Assembly (NCBI GenBank): GCA_012861695.1
Contig: JAAOOA010000002.1
Coordinates: 36,349,244 to 36,413,243, forward strand
Direction of reading: 5' to 3'
DNA: 64,000 nt
Origin: Trematomus loennbergii
Taxonomy: Eukaryota > Chordata > Actinopteri > Perciformes > Nototheniidae
The notes under the pieces were generated by a model, which was not told the DNA's origin, ran no database searches, and saw only the letters and a list, made by a program, of their open reading frames with translations. Below, in pieces: positions 35,616 to 48,400 of the stretch. The position numbers and the translations under genes were made by a program. The stretch's first letter is position 1. Each line of letters opens with the position of its first letter.

Positions 35616-36137
35616 TCACAAAGGTGGTCATCATTTTCCATGCATATCTGAGTGGTTGGATATGTCTTATTTATTTCAGTCAATAAAGACAACTTTTGAT
35701 TGACTGTTAACTTTGTATACCTGTGCCAAAGAGAGATTGTATAAACCACAAATAAATATCTTCATACATATATTTTGCTGAGTGCCTTTACTTACAGTAT
35801 GCTGTGGTGTTTTTTTCTCCAAGTTACGGAAAGGTTTAGAAAAATAAACTAAAATCTTACACAAAAAAATATGCATTTCACTTGTACCTATACTCATTGG
35901 AATTCCACTGAAATATTTTGCCAACACATCCAAAAAACGATACAATGAGCTATATGATGTGCACACTTCTCAGTGGTAAAACTCTAAACAAAAAATAGTT
36001 CGAGGCTGTTGGGTTGTACATTGATTGACTCATTTAATACACTAACTTAAATACAAGCTTTTAATAAGTCAAATACCATTGGTCCATTGCTATCCTGGCA
36101 ACAAAAATCAATCATTCACAAGAAAAGGCATATGACA
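35616..36137. other. Tail-to-tail gap between the HARBI1-like and SANT-like genes
   Basis: This AT-rich 520 bases holds the AATAAA of the plus-strand gene (35682-35687) and the presumed 3' UTR of the minus-strand gene. No further gene is seen. Confidence 0.5.
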
Positions 36138-37984
36138 TTACAAAGCAGCAGGGTCCTTTGAAATAATCTTTGCAATTTGCATCAGGCAAGAGGTCAGCAG
36201 CTCACTGTCTTTACTTCGAGCCTCCATCTCCTCACGCCTCAGTGTCTCCTCTCTTTCTGCTTCCTCTCGACGTAGAGCCAGCTCCTGCTGCATCTCCTCA
36301 CGCCTCAGCTGAGCTTCCCTCTCCCACTCCTCCCTCCTCTGCTCCTGCTCCATCTCCAGCCACTGCCTGTGGCACTCTGTCATAGCACTGAGAAACTCTT
36401 TTGTAGTGGTAGTGTCACTGTCAGCCTTCCGTTTATGAGCAACTGCAAGAACAGAGAACCTGTCAATCATCTGCGTTGTTTCAAATGCTTTTTTAATAAA
36501 AAAACGTTTTCCATTACTTATAGCAGGCCATCATATGTTATGGTCCAATATCCATGTGAACCTGATTCAGATAATGAATTAACCTTATATTAATTGCAAT
36601 TAATAGGTTTCAATGGAATCCAGGGGTGTTTTAGTGTTTATTTTTACTTAAAGCATTACAGCAGGGGTGTCCAAACTACGGCCCGGGGCCAAATGCGGCC
36701 CATTTTGAATCGGCCCTCAGCAAATTCAAAAAGTACAATGGAATATGGCCCACAAATTAAACTTGTGCTTGTCTTATATTGTACTTCTTAACTATAAATG
36801 TAAAAATACATTACACACTAGTATTCATGTGTTAAGACAACTTTTCAAATAAATTCAGTCAATTAAAGTTGGAAACATTTTCTAACATATCTTAGTTGAT
36901 AAGAAAAAGCCCAATGACCTATTTACATAACAAGCTTCAAATACACCCTTCCTATTTCTCCTTATTATAATCAATCGGAGGCTTCTGTTTTAAGGGATGA
37001 GCTGCCAACACTCACAAGCATCATTTACCTACATTTGATTGATTTTGCCAACTTATAACTGAACTTATGAGGCAATATACCTCTAGTGAGTGGCCCAGCC
37101 CTTCGTATATTTTTCTGTATGTGGCCCCTGCATTACAGCAATTCTCAAGTTTGATATAAATTGGGAGGGAGCCTAACTGGGGAAACACCAGGGGAGCCCG
37201 GGGGACAGGACTACTGTTTGACTTACCTGATCTGACTCTTCTTTTAAAGGCAGAGGACCTGCCGCTCTCTGTAGTGTGGGATTTGACTGTTAAGAACAAA
37301 GGCCATTGGTTAAATCAATAGTTACATTTGACACTGATCAGTAGTGCCAGATAAATTGTGTTACATGTTAACTCTCTTGGTTGCTTGCATACAATATTTG
37401 AAGGCTTGAAGCACCGTGCTAGAGTATAAGCCCTGCTTTGAACATACAAATAATTGGACCTGCAGCAGTTTTATACATTTAATTAAGGAGACATAAGGTA
37501 AAATTATGTAAATTGAGGATTCCCTATTCCTTTTTTGTTAGTATATTTATCTAAAGTCGCAGACCATACATTTCATCTGAGAAAACAAGCCATTGTCCAA
37601 AGGTGAAGTTACCTTCTGCTTCTGGCTCCCAAGGAGCAATAAGGCCTTTGGGAGTTTCACTGGTCCCCAGCTCACCCTCTGCCCACCTCGTCTTCCGAGC
37701 ACACTATCCATTAATTTGAAAAAAGGGAAAGGTTTTCGTCCAATGATCTTAGAAGTCTTATACATATGTCTCATCTTTTTGAGTTTGTCCCTCACTTGGG
37801 TGGCTGTGCGCTGGATACCTAACTTTGCCAACTCTTCTACCATGAACTGACTAACTTCTTCCCTGATACATGCGCCCTCCATTTGTTGCTGCACATCTTC
37901 GTCAGCCCATATGTTTAGCAAGGCTTTTGTTTCACTCATTGACCAATACTGGCGGCTAGTGGACATTATGAGGGGGCCTTCCAT
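36138..37984 (-). CDS. Alternative SANT-like first exon A sharing the same 3' exons
   Basis: Exon 37984-37613 begins MEGPLIMSTSRQYW (the second ATG at 37966 is also possible). It encodes a second, diverged Myb/SANT-like domain (WSMSETKALLNIWADEDVQ, RTATQVRDKLKKMRHMY, LMDSVLGRRG) and ends at a GTAACT donor. As written, it joins exon 37286-37227 in the wrong frame. If one G is missing at the run near 37675-37677, the exon instead ends in a sensible GELGTSETPKGLIAPWEPEAE-like tail and enters the shared exons in frame. It has its own upstream sequence with no acceptor in good context, so it looks like a separate promoter rather than an internal exon. Confidence 0.6.
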
Positions 37985-38731
37985 TTAAGCACCGAGATGG
38001 ACCGCACGAAGTCCACCGATAGTTCTCCCGTTCTAGCTCCGTACTTGCTCTCTTCTGGCTCGGTACCGGTTTTTCTTTTCAGCTCCCGTTTTGTTCACAC
38101 CGCCCAGAGCCCGATATGTGTTGCGTCATCATTTGCGTCATGACGTAATCGTTTACGTGCCTGCTTCATTAGCCAAACCGCGCGGAAACCCGGTAGCTGT
38201 AGTAGGTAAACTTTAGCTATTATTGCCAGGTCTGTCGATAGCTACATGGTTTAGTTTATGTTGTAAAACTAAAAGTCACAAATAAAACAAATCGGTAATG
38301 CATAACTCACCAGCATCAGATGAGCTCCGCACATTCATTGTCTCGTCCAACACAATCGACTCGAGAGAGAGAGAGTTAACTGTGGATCCAAAACCACTCG
38401 TCGGTCTGTCTCCGAGGACAGAGTCTAGCAAGTCATAATGTGGACTTGTTTTCGGATGACCACTGCCACTCCGTCCGAGGTCTCGCTTTTGGTCCCAATA
38501 ATCCTTCTTAACTTTTTTCAGTTTGTTGCAAATCTGTTCCACGGTACGGTCATAACCAGCGGTTGCCATCTCTCGCTGCAAATGCTGAAACATGGCTTTG
38601 GACCGCGTGCTCCCCTCCAGCTTCCTCTGTACCTCTTGGGAAGACCAGATTCCCAGTAGGTAGCTGGTCTCTTCAGTGGACCACTGCTGTTTAACTTTGG
38701 GGTTTTCCATCGTTGTGTACAAACTGGACAA
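36138..38731 (-). CDS. Myb/SANT-like DNA-binding protein, Harbinger-partner type, first exon B
   Basis: Minus-strand exons 38731-38311, 37286-37227 and 36442-36138 join in frame to 261 residues (or start at the second ATG, 38710, MENPK). Exon 1 holds a Myb/SANT-like trihelix (about residues 12-100: QQWSTEETSYLLGIW, VEQICNKLKKVKKDYW, LLDSVLGDRP). The last exon is a long charged coiled coil of repeated RREE blocks (EEWEREAQLRREEMQQEL) ending near SKDPAAL, which suits oligomerisation. This is the architecture of the Myb-like proteins that accompany PIF/Harbinger transposases and of their domesticated forms such as NAIF1 and MSANTD proteins. Splice sites are canonical. The gene faces the HARBI1-like gene tail to tail, which supports a functional pair. 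The exact orthologue is not known to me. Confidence 0.75.
36662..37130. mobile_element. hAT MITE in the SANT-like gene
   Basis: The start caggggtgtccaaactacgg and the end gtggcccctg are bounded by perfect 8-bp copies of cattacag (36654-36661 and 37131-37138). Internal gcccggggcc and ggcccacaaa motifs are typical of this hAT class. It is 469 bp, non-coding, and lies in the intron before the coiled-coil exon. Confidence 0.85.
38110..38165 (-). promoter_or_regulatory. CRE-like cluster upstream of SANT exon A
   Basis: A tight cluster of CRE/AP-1-like motifs (gcgtcatcatttgcgtcatg, then tgacgtaatcg) lies about 130-170 bases upstream of the exon A start codon. It is suggestive of a promoter with ATF/CREB sites. 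It has been read by eye only. Confidence 0.35.
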
Positions 38732-39476
38732 AACGTGGGCTTGTTGTTGTTCAGGAGGTTGATCCCGCCCCGGCTCCGCTGCGGTGTGAACAGGAAAAAC
38801 CGGTGCTTATCCGGCCACTGCCAACAACTAGGATAAACACGCAGACAGGCTGCTTTCAATGTTCCTCGGTAATCTTGTAAACGTTTCGGTTGAAGAATGA
38901 CAACTTTGTGTTGACGATTATATTCTAATGAAATCCTCAAATAACAAATAACCCTTATTTATTAGAAGGGACATTTACATTTGTTTATAATTGTTTGATC
39001 ATTTCGGTTGATTCAATGTGTCTCGACATAAATTATCATACATTTTTCAGTTCCTATGATAATAAAGCCCGTGTCCACTGTCTATAATAATCTGTGTCCC
39101 TCCCTCATTAAAAGAAACCCATGAAACCCATCTAAAGCACATCATTCCCACTGCCATTACAGTAGAAAAAGTGTAAAGTGAAATTATTCAATCAACTAAA
39201 TGGGAGACGCCAATTTTCCGATAATCATGAAGGCAGCATTATTACCTCGTGACATTTTACGCTGAAAGACGCAAGGGGTGGAACCGCGAAGCTAGTAGCA
39301 ACTCTTAGCATAGCCGATCTTAGACTAGCTATGTGAGCGCATTACAACCAAAATAGAGCATTTCAACGTCGTTCTTTATGTTGTTAGATAACGTTATATA
39401 ACCACACTTGGTTATGATTGGGTAGAGCAACAAAATACAAACGTTCGTCAACTGGTTTTAATTATATCGGATCGTC
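38732..39476. other. Divergent promoter region between SANT-like gene and scaf4
   Basis: The two genes are transcribed away from each other across 745 bases. The segment near the SANT-like gene is GC-rich (cccgccccggctccgctgcg, about 38765). No TATA box or gene is seen. Confidence 0.45.
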
Positions 39477-42400
39477 ATGGATGCAGTGAACGCGTTCAAC
39501 ATGGAGGTACAGTTTGCTCGTGTTATAGCCCAGTCCATAGAGCTAAAGACGAAGGCTAACGCAAACAAATGTTGGGCTAAACGTCAACCCTGCCTTATTT
39601 GTCAGATTACTAATCTTATAGAAACCTTAATTAACCTAAGCAATTGATTTGTTCAATGTTGGCTGGTCAGTTAAAGCGTAGCGTCAAACATGGCTTGATT
39701 GGATTTGTTAGCTGCTAGCTTAAATCGAGTTCAACGCTAGTACGTTAATCTAGAAGGCCTATGATTGTAGTGTCTATCTTAATGTTAACGTGCGACGCCA
39801 ATAAATTGTCAGGATGTATTTGTGGTTAGGAAAGAAGCTGTATCGCTATATCCCGCTCCCATACAATTATCTATGTGTAAAATAAGCTGCCGTTAACACT
39901 AACTTAACGTCTGCTGGTACCGTTAGCACTGCTGCTAATGTTACTATTTTTGAGAGGCATATCAACTGATATCAATACGTGTTATACTATTGTTGCCACG
40001 CTAGGACTCTGGACTGTGCCTTGTGTTATTTGAATGTGTGTGTGTCGTTAGGTAGGTCATATTAACCTGACGGCTGCGTTAAAACGTATTGTGATGCTCC
40101 AGACACAAACCTACGTACAATTTAGAGTACAAACCGATGTGTTGTCAGACTGGTTTTTAACAACTAACATTCATATCATATTTTTGACACATTCTTGAAG
40201 AAGTTTAGGTATTTTTTATTTCAGAGCTACGGTAATGTTGGCTAAACATAAAATTGGCTTAAACATTTGTATTGTATGTTAGTTAATAAGCAATAGCTAA
40301 ACAATTCAGGATGTCTACTCTCACACATATACGTCCTCTCTTTTTCATCACATACTATTTAATATCATTATATAATCTAAGTTGTGTTTTCCCAACTGTA
40401 AAAACACAAATCGTGTTATTGTTCTGCATGCAAGACATATTGCTAAATCCCATTTTTTTTTTTTTTAGACTGCAACAATCTGTTTTACTTTATGTCAGGT
40501 ATTCTGGATATGTAGGTTTATGAAAACAAAGATTGTCTTGGCACCTGTAAAAATCGTGTTCAATTATATTCCGAGTTTGCTGTTGCAAAATGTTCTTTTA
40601 TCAACTTGTGATATATAGTTGCAATTTACAGTAGTTTAGTGGTGTCTGTTACCTGTAGCGTGACATTATCTTTTCCAATGTTTTTTAACACAATTTTTTT
40701 ATTTGAAATGAATACATGTTGTTTTGTTTACATCCAATCAGCTATTTTCCATGATTGACATGAAGCCTCCAATATCCCGTGCAAAGATGATGTCTGTAAC
40801 AAAATCAGCCATCAAAGCCATCAAGGTAAAGTGAAATACTGTATGACTGTTGGAATCAACTTATGTGTAATAACTGACAGATGAGAAGTTTCCTTGTTCG
40901 TGCTACATATTTGTATCTTTCTTTATTATCTTTCCATTTTTCTCAAGGGTATTTGATAATAGTTGAAACAGTTTGAAAGCTTTCTTCTCCAAGGTATCAT
41001 ATTTGAGTGAGTGCATAAAGTAAAACAAATATATTTGGAGAAGCCCTTACTTTCTTGCAATCCCAATTTTTGAATTGTCCCTTTTTGGGACGTGATGTTT
41101 CCAAAGACATCAATGAACCTAACTTTAGATTCAAGATTCAAGGCTTTATTGTCATATGCACAGCAGCTACAGTGTAGATATGGCAATGAAAAACTGAAGT
41201 CCCAGCCGGCTCCTCCAACAATGCAACATGAATATATATTGGACATAAAACAGATAAAACCAAAAAAACAGTGCAAATGAATGTTGCAAGATGTGCAAGT
41301 GAATACAAATAAAATAGAAATAGTGCAAGAAGAGTCTATAGATGCGTAAATGGAATATGATATATAGATAAATAAATAGCAAGATGCAAACAGATTAATT
41401 CTTTATGAAGGCACTTTACAGAGCTCAGGAGTTTAATAGGCTTACGACCTGTGGAATGAAACTGTCTCTGAGTCGGGTGGTTATTGTCCTGACTGTATAT
41501 ACCGCCTGCCAGACGGCGGCAGACCGGTGAAATGTGATGTTTATTTGGTCAATTTAGGCAACACATTTGGTATCAATGTACATGATTTAATCACAATATG
41601 ATTCTATTTAAAGAAGATCAAATATTATATTGAATTTTTGGCCAGCCCTTATTTTAACATTACCATTTTCATCCGTCTATTGTCATACTTTTTGAAGTTG
41701 TCTCTAATATACTGTGTCTGATGTTTTTTTTCTCTTTTAATAGCTTTACAAACATGTTGTCCAGATTGTTGAAAAGTTCATCAAGAAGGTATGTATTACA
41801 GTGCCTCTTATGGCGCGTTTCCACTACAGCCCGCAGCCCGGTTTAAGAGGGCTGTGACGTCAGCGGCCCGTCTTTGGTTGCGTTTCCACTTGGCCTAGTA
41901 CCGGCCGGCGGGTCCTAATTCACAGTTTTTCTGGCCTCATAAAATCGTGGGGCCAGGGCCAGAGACAACGAGGCTGAGTCGGGCTGAGTATGCTAAACTA
42001 GAGAGAGCGTCGCTGGCAAGGGGGCAACAACTACAACAAGATGGACATATTTGACCGTGATTTAATTGTAATACACGTTTCAAAATGATGCCGAAGTAAC
42101 AACATACTGATACCGGTTAGTAAAAACCATGAATTAATGCTTTGGCAAGTCTGCAGACAGACGGCAGGGGAAAAACCTTTTAAAATGCTTGTTTTCTAAA
42201 TGGAGATTGGCTAAGCTAACGCAGTATATGCCCCGACCGTCCACACTCACAACAACGGCCTATACAGACATAAATAAAGCAGCGACTGTATTCACCATGA
42301 CACAGGCAGTCTGTGGTGTGTACTTGTTTAACTTTTGTCTAGTTTCTGAACATATATGAGGAGCTGTGAGCTCTGAGTGCTAACAGCTAACGGCTGTGTT

Positions 42401-45400
42401 GTTTTTCTGGGGTCCTCTGAAGATCACGTCACGGCTCCGCCTACACTGCGTTACTATAGATACTGCCCCAGTTCCTAAACTGTAATGGAAATGCGCCATA
42501 AAGTGAGCCAGTCCTAACGAGGCCCAGCCATACCGAGCGGGGCCGAGCGAGGCCGTGTAATGGAAACGCGCCATTACTGTGAATTATATTGAACATTTAC
42601 AAATCAAGTGCACTTTACACTTGCCATTAGTCATGAGATAAAATGAATGAAATGTTTTTGTTTGTGTGTTTCCAATAGTGCAAGCCAGAATTAAAAGTCC
42701 CTGGCTTGTACGTGGTGGATTCTATTGTTCGACAGTCGCGTCATCAGTTTGGAGTTGAGAAGGATGTGTTTGGGCCCAGATTCTTGAAGAACTTCACAGA
42801 TACCTTCCTAAACCTTTACCACTGCTCAGAAGATGATAAGGTACTCCATGGTTGTGCTCGGTATTTTATACAATAACATGTGAAAGGGAAATTTGTCACG
42901 TGTGTGATTGCTTTTTTTCTCTTCATCAGACTAAAATTCTTCGCGTGCTGAACCTGTGGGAGAAGAATGGTGTGTTCGACATGGACATCATTCAGCCTCT
43001 GATGGATATGTGCAATGGAACCATTGTTCCTGCCCCTGCACTACAAGGTAGAGAAAAGCACATGATTATCTTTTTGGCAATTTGGAATGTTTATAAAAAA
43101 TGTACTGAATGTCGCCTGGAAGTAAAGACAAGTGAAGTTGTAATCCACCGTTTGATGAACTGCATGCAATATCACGAAAATGTGTCAATCTTTTTCTTGG
43201 ATCTTGACAGTTGCCACTCATCCCCAACCAGAGACACACCTTCCCGTCACTAGTGCCTCAGTTGTGTCTGCTGTGCCTCAGCTACCCACTCCTGATGCCT
43301 TAGCTGCTGTGGCCCAGTTATTTCAGTCCCCCCATGGTCTAGAGGTAAGCATACGTCAGTTTAAGTTCTCAGTCAGTTCTGCATACTGAGAAGTACAGCA
43401 TTGTTTGAAATTTGAATGTCTTGTCTCCCCTTCTTCCAGCTGCAGAGGATGCTTCAGAACTTCCAGCAGGCAGATAAGACCCGGGCAGAGTCCATCACAA
43501 ACACCTTACCAAACCCAGCACAGCCCATGCCAGTGGCCCAGCTCAACCCGTACAATGAACACACTGAAAATAGAAACTCTTTAGCTGAGGTAAAAGCATT
43601 GCTCAGTGTCACATCATAACCAACTGTCTCTTTTACATTTACCGAACTGTAATGTACATTTTTCCTCAGAAACTCCTGGACAGATTTGACTATGACGATG
43701 AACCTGAGGATATGATCGCCAAAGAAGGCAGTGCCCAGTCGCAGTGAGTTTCTGGATTTATGCCTCCAGTGAAAATTGACTTTTCAATGTAGCAGGAAAC
43801 ATCTCTTGTCCAGAATTTTAACTTCATCAATTCTGGATCTTTAAATTAGATTAATGAGTAGATGTTATTCAAAGAACTTCTAACCCGATATTTGAATTAT
43901 TTGTTTGTAAAACCATATCCACAAAGGCTGTGGAGCTGGAAACCCAAAATGAATGTTCACCTGAATAATGTTAATATTAACACCTATGCATGCAAATTAG
44001 TCGCTTTTCGGCGCCTCCCGCTTTTTTAACGCTGATTTGGGTGACTTGTGTAATTCGTGGAGAACTACCAAAACGAAGAGTTTTGGGGGGGGGGGGGTTG
44101 GACTGACAACTTCTCACTTCAAAAACATTTAAAGAAATCTAGACCGCAAAAGAATGAAACAAGCAAGTGCCTGTTTTTCCTGGCCAAGGACAGGTTCCTT
44201 GAACACAACACGAGCGTAACGTGTCATCACGTGGTGTAGTGCTGACGGAGAGCACCGGAACCCGCTCCAGCACTTCAAATATTGCAGTACCCATAAGCTG
44301 TACACATGCCTCAGTTTTTGCATAGCTGTGTCTTTAGTTGTAAGCCCAGTGTCGATCTGTTGTTATTAGCATCTGGTTAGCTAGCTATGCTAACGAATTT
44401 AAAGAGCTTTTTCTACAACCAGGTAGAAGATTGCTCTCTCCTGACAGACTGAGAGGCTCAAATAACCTCAGCTCAGTGAGGTTAAGGCACACCTTGATAT
44501 GATCATTATAGTTATAAAAAACAAGAGACTAAATGAAAAAAACAGGTATAAAATACTATATGACGGTAACAAAAAAGTTGTTAAAAATAACATGAGTACA
44601 GTTTGAAAGGGGAGTGATTTGTAAAATATCCATAAAGAAAAAGAAAAATCTGCTTACAATTTCATATGTTTATATATGAGTGTTGAGAGATGTATCCATA
44701 GATCTCTTCCTTTTGCTCTCAAAGTGCACCAGATTGATGCTTTTAACTTCAACATTTAAAAGAACTGAAATGATGTCCACATGGATAGGATACTAAATAC
44801 ATCTTGTGTCCATATCTTTCTGTTTTGGTGGTCATGCCACAACCGTGCACATGCATGCATGCGAGAGTCATGTTAAGATATCTGGATTAAGAGGTTGCTT
44901 TTTCTTTACACAGAATGAAAGAAAGGCAAAATGAATGGGCTGTGATTTTAGTTTTTTTAAGCAGAGGTTGAGTTCAATAATTTGCACGGCCCTCGGAGGA
45001 TGTTGTAAGAATTGAAGTGGCCCTTGAGAGGGAAAAGGTTCCCCACCCCTGCTGTAAATAATAATAAAAACCCTTCATTTATAACTTAACATCTCTGTCT
45101 CCTATTGATCGGAGTATATTATAAAGAATAGCCAGTTAATTGTAGCATTATTTATAGCACAGGCCTTTGTCAGATGGTACATTATGCTGTTTTTTTTCTG
45201 CTTCGAATAGTTCTCTTTTTTCACCATACGTGTGTTTGCATCCTTGCCTATGCTTTTCTTGCTTGTCAAAATATATGCCTTGAATAAAGCCTAGATTTAT
45301 TATTGTTAAGGTGACATTTATTTTTTTGTGCTTTACTGCTTTGTAGGTCTTTCATACCCAAACTCACAATTTGTATATATTTTGTCATTACAGAGGCATC

Positions 45401-48400
45401 CCTGGACATGTGTTTAACCATCTTCCTGGCCAGATGCCCAACACAGATACTGTTCATCCACATATGACGGGACAGGTCGGTGGTGTAGAGGTAACCAAGT
45501 ACAAGTGCTTTATATAATTACTCCACTCACTTTTCAATATAGCAAAGCTCGCAAACCAGCATGTGCCCACAATTAGGATGCCTGTTAAACAATTTGTCCA
45601 ATGTGGTGTCAGCCAAACGATAAGATAATGAGTAATTGTGTAGAACTGCCTTATTTATTTAATCGTTTATTTGGCAGGGACAATGCACAGTAATGAACAC
45701 TTAAAACATTAAAATGTGTCAAGCGTAACAGTGCCAGATTTAGCTTTGAGCTAGTTTCCATCCGCAGTCCCTCAGTTAAAGTTTACTGTATTCAATGATT
45801 CTGTGGTATCTGTTTTTTTCAACTATCTTTTGCGGCTGTCTCTTTGTCATCCCTCAGCACGGTGGAGGGTTGAGTCATGATGAACAGCATATGATGAACG
45901 ATGGATACCGTTCCATAAATGAGGGTTATTCACAAACAAGGGTAAATCTTCACACCTTGTTTAGTTCAACCTGATTAAATGCTCTCCTTAGTGCCATTGT
46001 TGGCTCACATTGAATTTGTGAAAAATAAAATTGTGATGTCATCATTGTCTTAAAGGAAAGTTCAAGAGAAGACTCATCTATGAGGCGGGAGGGCAGACAC
46101 AGAGGCTATGGCAGGAGATCAAGATCCAGATCTGGCTCAAGGTAAGAGGCTGTGTTCATAGCAAATAATCAGTGTAATCATTGTTTATCTTTAGGGCTGT
46201 GCATCTTCACTGGACTCAAGATTCGATTACGATTATCCTGTCCACGATTCGATATCAGGATGCATAACAATGCGTTGCATCCTCCATTTTCTATATTACT
46301 GCACATGGCTTCTTTTTCATCAATGAATACATGCAGTAAGATAAATATGAACTCCCTTTTTATTATTTAGAAAGTGCGTCAGAAATCAATAACATAAATG
46401 TCTTGACATTCAATTATAAACCAATATTTGTATAGCTATTGTATAGCTCTAGCCTCCTTATATCTGTGTGTGAAATTGTTCCATCCTCAAAAACCAAAAA
46501 CTAATACTTCTGCAGTCTAGCTGCAGCTTCTAGCATCGGTCTGCTGTTAAAAAAGCACACCGAATGTCCTGAATGTGGCATCACACACATGACTTAAGTC
46601 TGAACACAGCAGACAACAGGAGTATTTACAACAGCATATACAAACAGAAATAGTGCATGTGGGTGCACACTTACGTTCTCTGTCTTACGGGCCGTCTCCA
46701 CGGCAGCGTTAAAAAAATCTTGGAGGTGGGCGTATCTGAGGCTTGGGGATTTTTTTGCGATCAACCAATCACATGAATCTCCCCCGCCCGCCAAGTAAAC
46801 TGGATATAAACTCCCCAAAACAGGCGAAAACATACCACTGTCTCTGCCACCTCCCTCCATGCCTGGCTCCTCCGGTTTATATCCCGGTAGGTCTGGTCAT
46901 AAAGCACCGGGTGATTGATTCGCTACCGCTAATTTCTCCATATTTTGGAATATGAGGAAATGACCTGCGGTCTGTCTCTCCCAGCATACACGCCGTTTGA
47001 TTGGCTAGAGCTTGAACTGTCAGATTTGCGTACACGGGATTTGATTGGCTGACGCTTCCTCCTCAGCTTCAAAAGTTGAACATTGTTCAACTTTGGATCT
47101 TGAAAATCCTGAGAATCTCCGCTCGCCTGCCCACAATGCATTTCGGCGAAAGCGAAAAAAAGTGACGTCACCCCATTCAAAGTGAATGGGCAGAAGCGTT
47201 TCAAGATTTTTTAACGCTGCCGTGGAGACGGCCCGTTACTGTTACATAAATCCTATTAATGTATGAGATTAAGTGAGCTTCATCATATCTCAGCATATCT
47301 CAAATCAGAGATCAACATTTGTTTAAGTGAATAACGTTTCTATCGGGTCACTATCAGCCTGTCACTCATTATTTTCAGGGGGGGGCGGGTTTGGAGGAAC
47401 AGAGAGGAAACGGTGATCGTGGAAGCTTTCCTCCTGCCTTCACAAACTTTACAGACATATTTATCGTCTGAAAATAGCAAGGGGACATTCATACTCTGCA
47501 ATCCAAGACTTGATTAAATCCACCAAAAACCTGACATGATGGTAACGCGAGTATTTTTCTAAAACATAAATCCATGTGTGTCTCTGAGCCGCAGCGTCAC
47601 GGACTGATTCAGAGCGGGTCATTCTGCTGTTGGTTCTGGACTGATTCAGAGCGGGTCATTCTGCCTGTTGGTTCTGGACTGGTTCAGAGCGGGTCATTCC
47701 ACCTGTTGGTTCTGGACTGATTCAGAGCGGGTCATTCTGCCTGTTGGTTCTGGACTGATTCAGAGCGGGTCATTCCCGCCTGTTGGTTCTGGACTGATTC
47801 AGAGCGGGTCATTCTGCCTGTTGGTTCTGGACTGGTTCAGAGCGGGTCATTCCGCCTGTTGGTTCTGGACTGATTCAGAGCGGGTCATTCTGCCTGTTGG
47901 TTCTGGACTGATTCAGAGCGGGTCATTCTGCCTGTTGGTTCTGGACTGGTTCAGAGCGGGTCATTCCGCCTGTTGGTTCTGGACTGATTCAGAGCGGGTC
48001 ATTCTGCCTGTTGGTTCTGGACTGGTTCAGAGCGGGTCATTCCGCCTGTTGGTTCTGGACTGATTCAGAGCGGGTCATTCCGCCTGTTGGTTCTGGACTG
48101 ATTCAGAGCGGGTCATTCTGCCTGTTGGTTCTGGACTGATTCAGAGCGGGTCATTCTGCCTGTTGGTTCTGGACTGGTTCAGAGCAGGTCATTCCGCCTG
48201 TTGGTTCTGGACTGATTCAGAGCGGGTCATTCCGCCTGTTGGTTCTGGACTGATTCAGAGCGGGTCATTCCGCCTGTTGGTTCTGGACTGGTGTTGCTGG
48301 AGAAAGCTGCTCCATGTTTGGTGTCGCTGTGCCGATGTCACGTTTGTTCCTTGATCTCTGCGTCACCGATCGCTTGGATATTCGTGTGACAAAAAAAAGA

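Noticed and set aside
34831..35966. Minus-strand open frames over the HARBI1-like gene
   Set aside because: They are antisense shadows. The plus-strand frame carries the recognisable nuclease fold.
43985..44050. Possible second copy of the atgcaaac..gtcacctttcgg element head
   Set aside because: It is similar to 49682 but diverged, and no right end was seen. Not strong enough to call.
44985..45055. hAT right terminus in scaf4 intron 8
   Set aside because: I could not find a matching left end or target duplication, so no element was drawn. It is only mentioned under the intron.
47601..48292. Regular repeats resembling a CRISPR array
   Set aside because: The units are contiguous with no unique spacers and the genome is eukaryotic. 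It is a minisatellite.
47668..48354. Long plus-strand open frames with periodic protein sequence
   Set aside because: They are readings of the 38-bp minisatellite, whose unit has no stop in some frames. There is no start context or homology.
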